In this document: positions 52,701 to 59,690 of the stretch, piece after piece
Position numbering within the stretch: position 1 is the first letter of the stretch
Layout: the number at the start of each line of letters is the position of its first letter
From: Gemmatimonadota bacterium
Lineage (GTDB): Bacteria > Gemmatimonadota > Gemmatimonadetes > Gemmatimonadales > Gemmatimonadaceae
DNA length: 64,000 nucleotides
Reading direction: 5' to 3'
Assembly: GCA_020161135.1 (NCBI GenBank)
Contig: JAIUOB010000001.1
Span: 868,001 to 932,000, forward strand
Notes under the pieces: generated by a model
What the model saw: only the letters and a program-made list of their open reading frames with translations
Databases searched by the model: none
Told to the model about the DNA's origin: nothing
Program-made: the position numbers and the translations under genes

Positions 52701-53102
52701 TCAGAAGCCGCCGCGACCGCGACCCTGCGGCATCGCCGCGACGTTCGCGTCGAACTTGGCCTTGTCGGCGTCGCTGAGCAGCGCCTTGAGCGCATCGTTG
52801 CGCTCCTTGGTGAGCTTCTGGTTGGCTTCCTGCATCGCGGCCATGTCGCCGCCGCCAGCACGGGCCGCCTGCATGGCCTCCATCTGCTTGGCGCGTGCGT
52901 TCATGATGATCGTGTCGGCCTTGGCCGCGACGGCCGGCGCGAGGGTGATGTCCTTGAAGAGCAGTTCCTTCTGGCGCGCCACAAACTGCTCGGGCGTCAT
53001 CTGCATGCCACGGCCACCGCCGCCACCGCCACCCTGAGCAAAGGCGGGCGTGGCGATCGCGAGCACAGCGGCGGCGGCGATCAGGCGAAGCGTGTTCTTC
53101 AT
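52701..53102 (-). CDS. Small exported Spy-like protein
   Basis: A 133-residue periplasmic protein. The signal peptide ends TPAFAQ (about residue 23), followed by a Gly run (residues 24-30). The rest is helical and charged: MTPEQFVARQKELLFKDITLAPAVAAKADTIIMNARAKQMEAMQ and NQKLTKERNDALKALLSDADKAKFDANVA, resembling the LTxxQ-type periplasmic chaperone/metal-response proteins (Spy/CpxP) in layout, though the LTxxQ motif is not exact. The C terminus is Gly/Arg-rich. It is divergent from the gene at 53296. Confidence 0.65.
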   Translation of the reverse strand: MKNTLRLIAAAAVLAIATPAFAQGGGGGGGRGMQMTPEQFVARQKELLFKDITLAPAVAAKADTIIMNARAKQMEAMQAARAGGGDMAAMQEANQKLTKERNDALKALLSDADKAKFDANVAAMPQGRGRGGF

Positions 53103-53280
53103 CGGTGGGGATATGGTTGGGGGGTACACGGCGCCGGCGCGGTCGTGCCGGAGCGGGTGCAGTAATGTGTAGACGTACACCCTGACAGGAGCGTTAAGAC
53201 GGCCCACCATGCCGCTACCCGTTTTCGGAACGGGCCGGATCGCTTCCGTCACAGCCTCTGGCGGATCGGCCCGGTTGGCG

Positions 53281-53286
53281 TACAAT
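53281..53286 (+). promoter_or_regulatory. -10 element, leaderless start
   Basis: TACAAT lies nine bases before the GTG at 53296, so transcription would begin at or next to the start codon. No clear -35 is visible. Confidence 0.4.
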
Positions 53287-53295
53287 AGCAGGATT

Positions 53296-54510
53296 GTGAC
53301 AGTGCCTCCCTCCGCTTCGCCCCCGTTCCCCGCCGACCCGCTGCCGGTCCCAGGGGAGTTGACCGTGGCGCGCCCGGTGCCCGCGCCGCCGCCGCCGCCG
53401 CCTGCGGTCGTACCGGTGCCGGCCGGCTGGCTGCTCGCCCATGGCGACGGCCCCATTCAGGCGTGGGTGCTGCGGGAGCTCCTCGGCACGACGGTGCCGG
53501 CTCGCCTCCCCTACGGAAGTCGACTCGGTTGGCACCTGCTCGCGCTCCAGGACGGTGACGGGAGCTGGCCCGGTGGGCTGCTCGCCGTCCCCAGCGGTGG
53601 CGGGGTGGCAGGGGTCGGCACCATTCCCGCCTACCGGGCACTGCTCGAGCTGGGATGGGACGCGGAAAGCCCCGGCATGGCCCGCACCAAGCGCCTCCTT
53701 TTCCGGCTGCTGGCGGAGGACCGCGATCCGACGCTGCTGACCGAGCTGCGACCGGCCGACGACGATGAGGACCTGGTACTGCGCGGCCGGCTCATCGTGC
53801 GCGAGGCTGCTGCCGCGGCGCTGGCGCAGGCGGGGTACGAGGCCGACCCGCGGCTGCGTGGCGCGGCCCGGCGGCTCATCGATCGCGTCGGGGCCTTCCT
53901 GCGCTCGCCGCTGGCTGCCAAACCGTGGGTGCGCGTGGGCAACCAGCACGTCCTCGCGGCCGACGCGGCCCCGCCGTCGTTCCATCTGCTGGTGATGCTC
54001 GCCTACATGCCGCAGTTCCGCAGCGAGCACGCCGTTTTCATGGAGCAGTTGCGCACCTGGCTCACCGCGCCGTGGCCTCGGCAGGCGGCGGTCCAGCAGG
54101 TGGCGGGGCAACTGCTCGACCAGCCGCACCTCGCGCTGGGCGACTTCCTCGAGACCCGCGGCGCCCTCGACGGCGACATGCCGAGTGCCCTGGCGTGGTT
54201 GGAGATCATGGCACGCCTGGGATTCCTCCGGGGCCACGAGGGGTGGGAGCGCCTGCTCGACCGCACGCTCGACGATCGCGGCCGCCGCGCCATCTGGACG
54301 CCTCCCCGCTCGGTGGTGATGCCGGCCGTGGTGCCGTCCTGGAGCTGGCCGACGCTGCCCCTCGGGGCGCACGGTCCGGGCGAGGACGGAGCAGACGCGT
54401 CCGCCGCCACCGCGACCGCGACCGCGACCGCGCTGTCCGTGGGCGTGACGTGGCGGCTCGCCCTCATCGCACGACTGGCAGGGCGCGAGATCGACCTGCT
54501 CCCGCCGTAA
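53296..54510 (+). CDS. Alpha-toroid-like protein of unknown function
   Basis: About 404 residues, mostly alpha-helical, cytoplasmic. A Pro-rich N terminus (APPPPPPAVVP) precedes the fold. LGWHLLALQDGDGSWPGGLLAVPS (about 105-128) matches the QDGDGSW repeat of terpene cyclases and prenyltransferase beta subunits, but the other repeats are degenerate and the DxDD catalytic motif is not seen (DDDEDLV is nearby but not in the usual context). It may be a non-enzymatic relative. GTG 53296 fits a leaderless transcript from TACAAT. It lies 37 bases upstream of the RNA helicase gene. An Ala/Thr dipeptide repeat (ATATATATA) occurs near residue 375. Confidence 0.55.
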   Translation: MTVPPSASPPFPADPLPVPGELTVARPVPAPPPPPPAVVPVPAGWLLAHGDGPIQAWVLRELLGTTVPARLPYGSRLGWHLLALQDGDGSWPGGLLAVPSGGGVAGVGTIPAYRALLELGWDAESPGMARTKRLLFRLLAEDRDPTLLTELRPADDDEDLVLRGRLIVREAAAAALAQAGYEADPRLRGAARRLIDRVGAFLRSPLAAKPWVRVGNQHVLAADAAPPSFHLLVMLAYMPQFRSEHAVFMEQLRTWLTAPWPRQAAVQQVAGQLLDQPHLALGDFLETRGALDGDMPSALAWLEIMARLGFLRGHEGWERLLDRTLDDRGRRAIWTPPRSVVMPAVVPSWSWPTLPLGAHGPGEDGADASAATATATATALSVGVTWRLALIARLAGREIDLLPP

Positions 54511-54547
54511 CGGCACACGGTCGGGATCGATTAGCTTTCGGGTCGCA

Positions 54548-55708
54548 ATGAACCCGACGATACCCGACACCACGGTCGACGAGATCCGATTCTCGGACCT
54601 GGGGCTGGCCCAGCCCCTCCTGGACGCCTTGCACGATGCAGGCTACTCCGCGCCCACCCCGATTCAGCGCGAAGCGATTCCGCTTGCCCTGCGGGGGCGT
54701 GACCTCATCGGTCTGGCGCAGACCGGCACCGGCAAGACGGCGAGCTTCACGCTGCCCATGGTGCAGCGCCTGCTGGGCGGACCCCGCCGCACGCGCGTGC
54801 TGGTGCTCACCCCCACGCGGGAGCTGTGCCTGCAGGTCGAGGAGAGCGTGCAGAAGTACTCGAAGTACGCGCCCGTCGACTGCATCCCCGTGTACGGCGG
54901 TGTCGGCTACGAGCCGCAGGAGAAGGCGTTGCGCCGCGGCGTCGACGTGGTCGTCGCCACACCGGGCCGCCTGCTCGACCACCTCGAGAAGCGCAACGTC
55001 GACTTCACCTATCTCGAGACGCTGGTGTTGGACGAAGCGGATCGCATGCTCGACATGGGGTTCGCGCCGCAGCTCAACCGCATCGTCGAACAGATTCCGC
55101 GCTACCGACAGACGTTGCTCTTCAGCGCCACGATGCCGCCCGAGGTGGAGGCGCTGGGCCGCAAGTACCTGCGCAAGCCGGTGGTGGTGCAGGTGGGGCG
55201 TCGGTCGAGCGCGGCCACGACCGTCACCCATGCCGTGTACCCGGTGCCGCGTCACCGGAAGAACGACCTGCTCGTGCACCTGCTCACCGCCGCGGATCAC
55301 GATTCGGTACTGGTGTTCACGCGCACGAAGAGTGGCGCCGATCGCGTCGTGCGCGACCTCGAGCGCGCCGGCGTGCACGCGGGCGCCATGCACGCCGACA
55401 AGTCGCAGAAGGATCGCGTGAAGGCGCTCGACGACTTCAAGTCGGGCAAGCTGCGTGTGCTGGTGGCCACGGACATCGCCCAGCGCGGCCTCGACATCTC
55501 GGGCATCACGCACGTGATCAACTTCGACGTGCCGCAGCAGCCGGAGGACTACGTGCACCGCATCGGCCGAACCGGCCGCGCAGCGAGCACCGGCGACGCC
55601 TACACGTTCATGAGCGCCGAGGAGATCGGGATGGTGCGCACGATCGAGCGCACGATTGGCCAGGAGATCCCGCGCGTGAGCGTGCCCGGGTTCGATTTTG
55701 GCACCTGA
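54548..55708 (+). CDS. rhlE: DEAD-box RNA helicase (RhlE-like)
   Basis: A 386-residue two-domain helicase: Q motif (FSDLGLAQPLLDALHDAGYSAPTPIQ), Walker A AQTGTGKT, PTRELC, TPGR, DEAD (VLDEADRML), SAT, and in domain 2 VFTRTK, DIAQRGLDI and HRIGRTGRA. It ends soon after domain 2, without the usual basic tail, so it is a minimal core helicase. It unwinds short RNA duplexes in ribosome assembly or RNA decay. TAGCTT (54532-54537) ten bases before the ATG suggests an almost leaderless mRNA. Confidence 0.95.
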   Translation: MNPTIPDTTVDEIRFSDLGLAQPLLDALHDAGYSAPTPIQREAIPLALRGRDLIGLAQTGTGKTASFTLPMVQRLLGGPRRTRVLVLTPTRELCLQVEESVQKYSKYAPVDCIPVYGGVGYEPQEKALRRGVDVVVATPGRLLDHLEKRNVDFTYLETLVLDEADRMLDMGFAPQLNRIVEQIPRYRQTLLFSATMPPEVEALGRKYLRKPVVVQVGRRSSAATTVTHAVYPVPRHRKNDLLVHLLTAADHDSVLVFTRTKSGADRVVRDLERAGVHAGAMHADKSQKDRVKALDDFKSGKLRVLVATDIAQRGLDISGITHVINFDVPQQPEDYVHRIGRTGRAASTGDAYTFMSAEEIGMVRTIERTIGQEIPRVSVPGFDFGT

Positions 55709-55720
55709 GGGGGACAGCGT

Positions 55721-55848
55721 ACCACGGGAGCGGGAACGACGGGAGCGTTGACGGCGGGAGCATGCCGACGAGACGACGGCGACGACGGGAGCCGTCGTCT
55801 CCGTGGTTCCCGTGGTTCCCGTCGCGCCGCCCCTCCCGCTCCCGTGGT
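55721..55848. repeat. Intergenic word-palindrome E6
   Basis: Perfect 14-bp outer arms ACCACGGGAGCGGG (55721-55734) and CCCGCTCCCGTGGT (55835-55848) enclose perfect 10-bp inner arms AGACGACGGC (55771-55780) and GCCGTCGTCT (55791-55800). Words such as ACGGGAGC and GTGGTTCCC recur within the arms. It starts 12 bases after the helicase stop and lies between convergent genes. Confidence 0.75.
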
Positions 55849-55883
55849 TCTTCTTCCGTGCCGCCGCCTCCGTAGTCTGCTGT

Positions 55884-56360
55884 CTACCGGGCGACCCTCC
55901 CCAACCGCGACACCGTGATGGTATCCGCGGTGCTGCCGCGGGTGAGCGTCAGGCGCAGGTTGGCGGCGCCGTGCCCCAGCCCGGATGGGCCGTAGGCCAT
56001 CGAGTCGCGGGTCGTCTCGAGCGTGACCCCCGTGTCGGTGAAGTCGGCAATCGCGAGGGTGTCGGTGCCACTGTGCACGGCGACGCGCTGCGCGGCCGCA
56101 TCGATGCGCACGGCAACCCGCGTGCTGCGCGCGACCGCGACGTCGCGTGCGCGCGCGAACAGGGCCGTCACCTCGGCCGTGACCATCTCCACGGAGACGG
56201 CCTGCAGGAGACGGACGCCGGCGGGGACGGCCAGCGAGGCGAGCACGCCCAGCAGGCCCAGGGTGAGCAGGAGCTCGGGGAGGGTGAGGCCGCGGCGCGA
56301 CGGCGGAGGGTGCCGGATGGGCGCAGGATCGGTATCAATGCAGGTGTGGGTGCGGTGCAT
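55884..56360 (-). CDS. GspH/FimT-type pseudopilin
   Basis: A 158-residue protein with a type IV prepilin leader: RRG then LTLPELLLTLGLLGVLASLAVPAG, with Glu at position +5 after the predicted cleavage. The globular part (EVTALFARARDVAVARSTRVAVRIDAAAQRVAVH) matches the GspH/FimT minor pseudopilin domain. It needs a prepilin peptidase and assembly machinery, none of which are in the window, so it is an isolated minor pilin gene. ATG 56360 is used. An ATG on the opposite strand overlaps it head to head. Confidence 0.82.
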   Translation of the reverse strand: MHRTHTCIDTDPAPIRHPPPSRRGLTLPELLLTLGLLGVLASLAVPAGVRLLQAVSVEMVTAEVTALFARARDVAVARSTRVAVRIDAAAQRVAVHSGTDTLAIADFTDTGVTLETTRDSMAYGPSGLGHGAANLRLTLTRGSTADTITVSRLGRVAR

Positions 56361-56433
56361 GCCCCGAGAATCACCCCGAACCCCCCGACCTGTGTCATCG
56401 AACGCACGCGGCCCCCAGCAATCGCACGCAGCG

Positions 56434-56754
56434 GTGCCCCCCGCGGCTCGCCCGCTCTCCGTCTCACCCCTGCGCCGGGTCGTGCGATGCGGTGTCGCCG
56501 GCTCCGCCGTGCTGCTCGCGGTCGCGGCGGCGGCCTGCGATGGCAGCATCCCGACGCCGTCCAACGACCTCACGACCGGGCAGGCGTTCATCGACCTCAA
56601 TGCACAGTTGGTGCAGTTCCGAGAGGACAACGCGCTGCTGCAGCAGCAGATCGATTCACTGCGGAACGTGACCGCCTACCAGGATACGATCGTCCGTCAG
56701 TTGGCGGCCGCCGCCGGGATCAGCATGCGCCCACCGGCCGTGCCCTTCCCGTAA
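56434..56754 (+). CDS. Small coiled-coil lipoprotein
   Basis: About 106 residues. A hydrophobic segment (GVAGSAVLLAVAAAAC) ends in a lipobox Cys, and the mature protein has a heptad-like helix: FIDLNAQLVQFREDNALLQQQIDSLRNVTAYQDTIVRQL. Its size and layout recall Lpp-like or YbgF N-terminal coiled coils that span the periplasm, though no family is recognised. The start is uncertain: GTG 56434 is used; ATG 56359 (which overlaps the pseudopilin start on the other strand) and GTG 56482 are alternatives. It lies 59 bases upstream of the phosphofructokinase gene. Confidence 0.6.
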   Translation: MPPAARPLSVSPLRRVVRCGVAGSAVLLAVAAAACDGSIPTPSNDLTTGQAFIDLNAQLVQFREDNALLQQQIDSLRNVTAYQDTIVRQLAAAAGISMRPPAVPFP

Positions 56755-56813
56755 CGCAGACGACGTGGGGTAGATTTCGGCTCACGTCATCGAGACCTGT
56801 CATTTCACACGTC

Positions 56814-57893
56814 ATGCGGATCGCTCTTTCGACCGGCGGCGGCGACGCCCCGGGGCTCAACGCTGTCATTCGGGCAGCGGTGCTCTCGGCGCGCACGCGC
56901 GGCTGGGACGTCCTTGGCATCAAGCGCGGGTACGCGGGATTGCTGGGCGAGGATGAAGTCGTCCCGCTCACCTCGGACAGCGTGCGCGGCATCTCGGCGC
57001 AGGGCGGCACGATCCTGCGCACCACCAACCGTGGCAGTCCGTTCGCCTATCCGGTGCAGCAGGCCGACGGGAGCTGGATCGAGATCGATCGCTCCGATGA
57101 GCTCATCGAGAATGCGCGGAACCTCGGCATCGAGGCCATCATCTCCATTGGCGGCGATGGCTCGCTGAAGATCGCGTCGCAGCTGGCGGCCAAGGGGGTG
57201 CGCGTGGTGAGTGTCCCGAAGACGATCGACAACGACGTCGCAGGCACCATCACCACCTTCGGCTTCGACACGGCGGTGAACACCGCCATGGAAGCCATCG
57301 ACAAGCTGCACACGACGGCCGAGTCGCACGATCGGGTGATGGTGCTCGAGGTCATGGGGCGCGACGCCGGGTTCATCGCGTTGCACGCCGGCGTGGCGGG
57401 CACCGCCGACGTCATCCTCATCCCCGAGATCGAGTGGGAGCTCGAGAAGGTGTGCGAGAAGATCGTCTCGCGCGATGCGAGCGGACGCCGCTTCAGCATC
57501 GTGGTGGTGGCCGAGGGCGCGAAGCCCAAGGGCGGCCGCGAGTCGATCATCGGCGCGTCGCTCCCCGGGCAGGACCGTCGCCTGGGCGGCATCGCGGAGC
57601 GCATCGGGTTCGACATCCAGCGCCTCACGGGCAAGGAGACCCGCTCGATGGTGCTCGGGCACCTCCAGCGCGGTGGGTCCCCCACGGGCTACGACCGCCT
57701 GCTGGCCACGCGCTTCGGTGCGGCGGCCGTGCAGGCGGTCGCGGACAAGAAGTGGGGGCACATGGTGGCGCTCCAGTCGCCCCACCTGGTCACCATCCCC
57801 ATCGCCGAGGTGCTGCGGGAGACCAAGCGTGTCGACCCGCAGCACGACATCGTGCGCGCGGCACGCATGATGGGCATCAGCTTCGGCGACTGA
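56814..57893 (+). CDS. pfkA: 6-phosphofructokinase
   Basis: A 359-residue glycolytic kinase that phosphorylates fructose 6-phosphate. STGGGDAPGLNAVIRA binds the nucleotide or pyrophosphate, IGGDGSLKIA is the donor motif, PKTIDNDV carries the catalytic Asp, and MGRDAGFIAL and LGHLQRGGSPTGYDR complete the substrate site. GGDGS has Gly where PPi-dependent enzymes have Asp, but PKTIDND has the Lys typical of PPi/mixed-substrate clade III enzymes instead of Gly, so ATP is the likelier donor within that clade. TAGATT at about 56770 could be the -10 box. Confidence 0.93.
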   Translation: MRIALSTGGGDAPGLNAVIRAAVLSARTRGWDVLGIKRGYAGLLGEDEVVPLTSDSVRGISAQGGTILRTTNRGSPFAYPVQQADGSWIEIDRSDELIENARNLGIEAIISIGGDGSLKIASQLAAKGVRVVSVPKTIDNDVAGTITTFGFDTAVNTAMEAIDKLHTTAESHDRVMVLEVMGRDAGFIALHAGVAGTADVILIPEIEWELEKVCEKIVSRDASGRRFSIVVVAEGAKPKGGRESIIGASLPGQDRRLGGIAERIGFDIQRLTGKETRSMVLGHLQRGGSPTGYDRLLATRFGAAAVQAVADKKWGHMVALQSPHLVTIPIAEVLRETKRVDPQHDIVRAARMMGISFGD

Positions 57894-57910
57894 TCCCCTC
57901 GGCGCCGGAG

Positions 57911-57931
57911 GACAGGGGGTGTCCCCCGGTG
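57911..57931 (+). terminator. Weak hairpin after pfkA
   Basis: GGGGG (57915-57919) and CCCCC (57923-57927) form a short stem with a TGT loop, 21 bases after the pfkA stop. Flanking GACA and TGTC offer an alternative pairing. It is only a tentative terminator. Confidence 0.3.
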
Positions 57932-58020
57932 CGGACGATTCGTGACGATGCGGACCCCGCCCCTGTCCATAGGGTACCGTCCTGCCGATACTTACGCCTG
58001 TCGGACGTCGCTGGCGGGGT

Positions 58021-58035
58021 TGGCACGTCTCCTGC
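58021..58035 (+). promoter_or_regulatory. Candidate sigma-54 promoter
   Basis: TGGCACG (58021-58027) and CTGC (58032-58035) match the -24/-12 consensus TGGCAC-N5-TTGC at all but one base and with exact GG-to-GC spacing. A transcript would start near 58047, about 26 bases before the ATG at 58073. No enhancer-binding activator is encoded nearby. Confidence 0.4.
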
Positions 58036-58072
58036 GCTGTTATCGGGCAGGAGTTCACAGGAGATCGTTCAT

Positions 58073-59071
58073 ATGGCCCGTACATCCTGGTGTGTGGTCG
58101 CTACCGTCGCCGCGCTGAGTCTCGCTGCGCCGCGTGTGGTGGCGTCGCAGCCAAAGACCGACAGCAAGGCTGACACCAAGGCGGACCCGAAGGCCGGCGT
58201 TCCGAAGGAATATCTGCCCCCCGCCGGCATGTGCCGCGTGTGGGTGGATGGCGTGCCGGCGGCACAGCAGCCGGCGCCCACGGACTGCGCGGCGGCGGTG
58301 CGCAACAAGCCTGCGAACGGCCGGGTCATCTACGGCGAGGAGAAGGGGAAGGCGGGCAAGAAGATCGAAGACCTGCCGATCAACCGCCTCCGTCCGGGTG
58401 AGACGAAGCGCCCCCCGCTGATTCCGCCCGATCTCTCGAGCGCCGATCCACGGCAACGGGAGGCCTGGGAGTCCAAGCGGATTTCCGACGAGCAGCTGTT
58501 TGGCGATGCGCCGGCGAGAAACTCGCCGGCGTCGTCATTTCCGCCCGGCGGGGTGTCACCGCAGGGGGCCGGAACGTCACAGGGCGGGTACGTGACCCCC
58601 GGTGGCGTCCTGGTGCCAGGGGCCGTCACCGACCCGCGGTACTTTGCCCAGAATCCGGGCGTCCGTCCGCCGGGCTACGGGTCGAGCACCTGCCTCGATC
58701 GCGATGGCGACGGCTGGTGCGACGACCTTCGCTACGGTCCACCGGTGTGTCGCGATGTCGATGGCGATGGACGGTGCGACGATCTCCCCGAGTTCGCCTC
58801 GCGCGCGTATCCGCAGGTGCTGCCGGCCATGCGCTCGGCACTCGACGTCATGCAGGGGAAGCCGAGCGTGGAAGTGATGCAGTGGATCGGCACGAACGAG
58901 TTCGTGCTACGCATCCCTGACCAGGGCCGCGGCGGCGTCCCGTGGCGTGCCATCTTCCTCGACCAGCAGGGCGCGTTGCTGCAGATGTGGACCGACGTGA
59001 ACCGGGATGGACGCGCCGACCGCGTCGAGATCTACCAGGGCGGACAGCGGGTCAAGCTGATTCAGCGGTAG
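58073..59071 (+). CDS. Exported DxDxDG-repeat protein of unknown function
   Basis: A 332-residue exported protein. The signal peptide ends near residue 25 (VVASQ), followed by a Lys/Asp/Ala spacer with SKADTKADPKA. The first part contains PPAGMCRVWVDGVPAAQQPAPTDC, a motif also seen in other exported proteins of such bacteria. Residues about 203-240 hold two calcium-loop-like motifs, each framed by cysteines (CLDRDGDGWCDDL and CRDVDGDGRCDDL), and a third, VNRDGRADRVEI, near the C terminus. These probably bind calcium. It has a good AGGAG site and is convergent with tag, overlapping it by 10 bases. Confidence 0.65.
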   Translation: MARTSWCVVATVAALSLAAPRVVASQPKTDSKADTKADPKAGVPKEYLPPAGMCRVWVDGVPAAQQPAPTDCAAAVRNKPANGRVIYGEEKGKAGKKIEDLPINRLRPGETKRPPLIPPDLSSADPRQREAWESKRISDEQLFGDAPARNSPASSFPPGGVSPQGAGTSQGGYVTPGGVLVPGAVTDPRYFAQNPGVRPPGYGSSTCLDRDGDGWCDDLRYGPPVCRDVDGDGRCDDLPEFASRAYPQVLPAMRSALDVMQGKPSVEVMQWIGTNEFVLRIPDQGRGGVPWRAIFLDQQGALLQMWTDVNRDGRADRVEIYQGGQRVKLIQR

Positions 59072-59640
59072 AGCGGTCCGTGACGTGCGGCGCACGTCTC
59101 GAAATGGTCGTTCACCAACCCCATCGCCTGCATGTACGCGTAGCAGATCGTCGAGCCGACGAACTTGAAGCCGCGCTTCTGCAGCGCCTTGCTCAGCGCA
59201 TCGCTCTCGGCGGTGCGCGTGGGCACGTCGGACGCGCGTGTGACGCGATTCTGGCGCGGGGTGCCGCCCACGAAGGGCCAGAGGAACGCGTCGAAGGAGC
59301 CGAACTCCTGCTGCACGGCGAGGAAGGCGCGCGCGTTGCTCACGGTGCTCTCGAGCTTGCCGCGGTGCCGGATGAGCCCCGCGTTCTGCATCAGCGCGTC
59401 GACGTCCGACGGCGTGAACCGCGCGATGGCGGCCACATCCCACTGCGCGAACGCCTCGCGGTAGTGCTCCCGGCGCGCCAGCACCGTGCTCCAGCTCAGC
59501 CCCGCCTGCGCGCCCTCGAGGGTCAGGAACTCGAACAGGACGCGGTCGTCGTGCACCGGCACGCCCCACTCGGCGTCGTGGTAGGCGACGTCGAGTGGCC
59601 TGGTGGGCCATGGGCAGCGGATCACAGGCGCATCAGGCAT
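59062..59640 (-). CDS. tag: DNA-3-methyladenine glycosylase I
   Basis: A 192-residue base-excision repair enzyme. It starts RCPWPTRPLDVAYHDAEWGVPVHDDRVLFEFLTLEGAQAGLSW, the Tag signature with the aromatic lesion pocket, and ends FVGSTICYAYMQAMGLVNDHFETCA, where the Cys and His residues contribute the zinc site. It removes 3-methyladenine from alkylated DNA. Its 3' end overlaps the end of the opposing gene by 10 bases, so both stops are read from shared DNA. It is divergent from the DExH helicase gene, 50 bases away. Confidence 0.95.
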   Translation of the reverse strand: MPDAPVIRCPWPTRPLDVAYHDAEWGVPVHDDRVLFEFLTLEGAQAGLSWSTVLARREHYREAFAQWDVAAIARFTPSDVDALMQNAGLIRHRGKLESTVSNARAFLAVQQEFGSFDAFLWPFVGGTPRQNRVTRASDVPTRTAESDALSKALQKRGFKFVGSTICYAYMQAMGLVNDHFETCAARHGPLYR

Positions 59641-59679
59641 GACGGGGAAACTAGCCGGCCCGACATCGCATCGGGCGAG

Positions 59680-59685
59680 TAGCTT
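59680..59685 (+). promoter_or_regulatory. -10-like hexamer, leaderless start
   Basis: TAGCTT five bases before the GTG start codon at 59691, the same hexamer as upstream of nadE and rhlE. Confidence 0.4.
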
Positions 59686-59690
59686 TCAGC

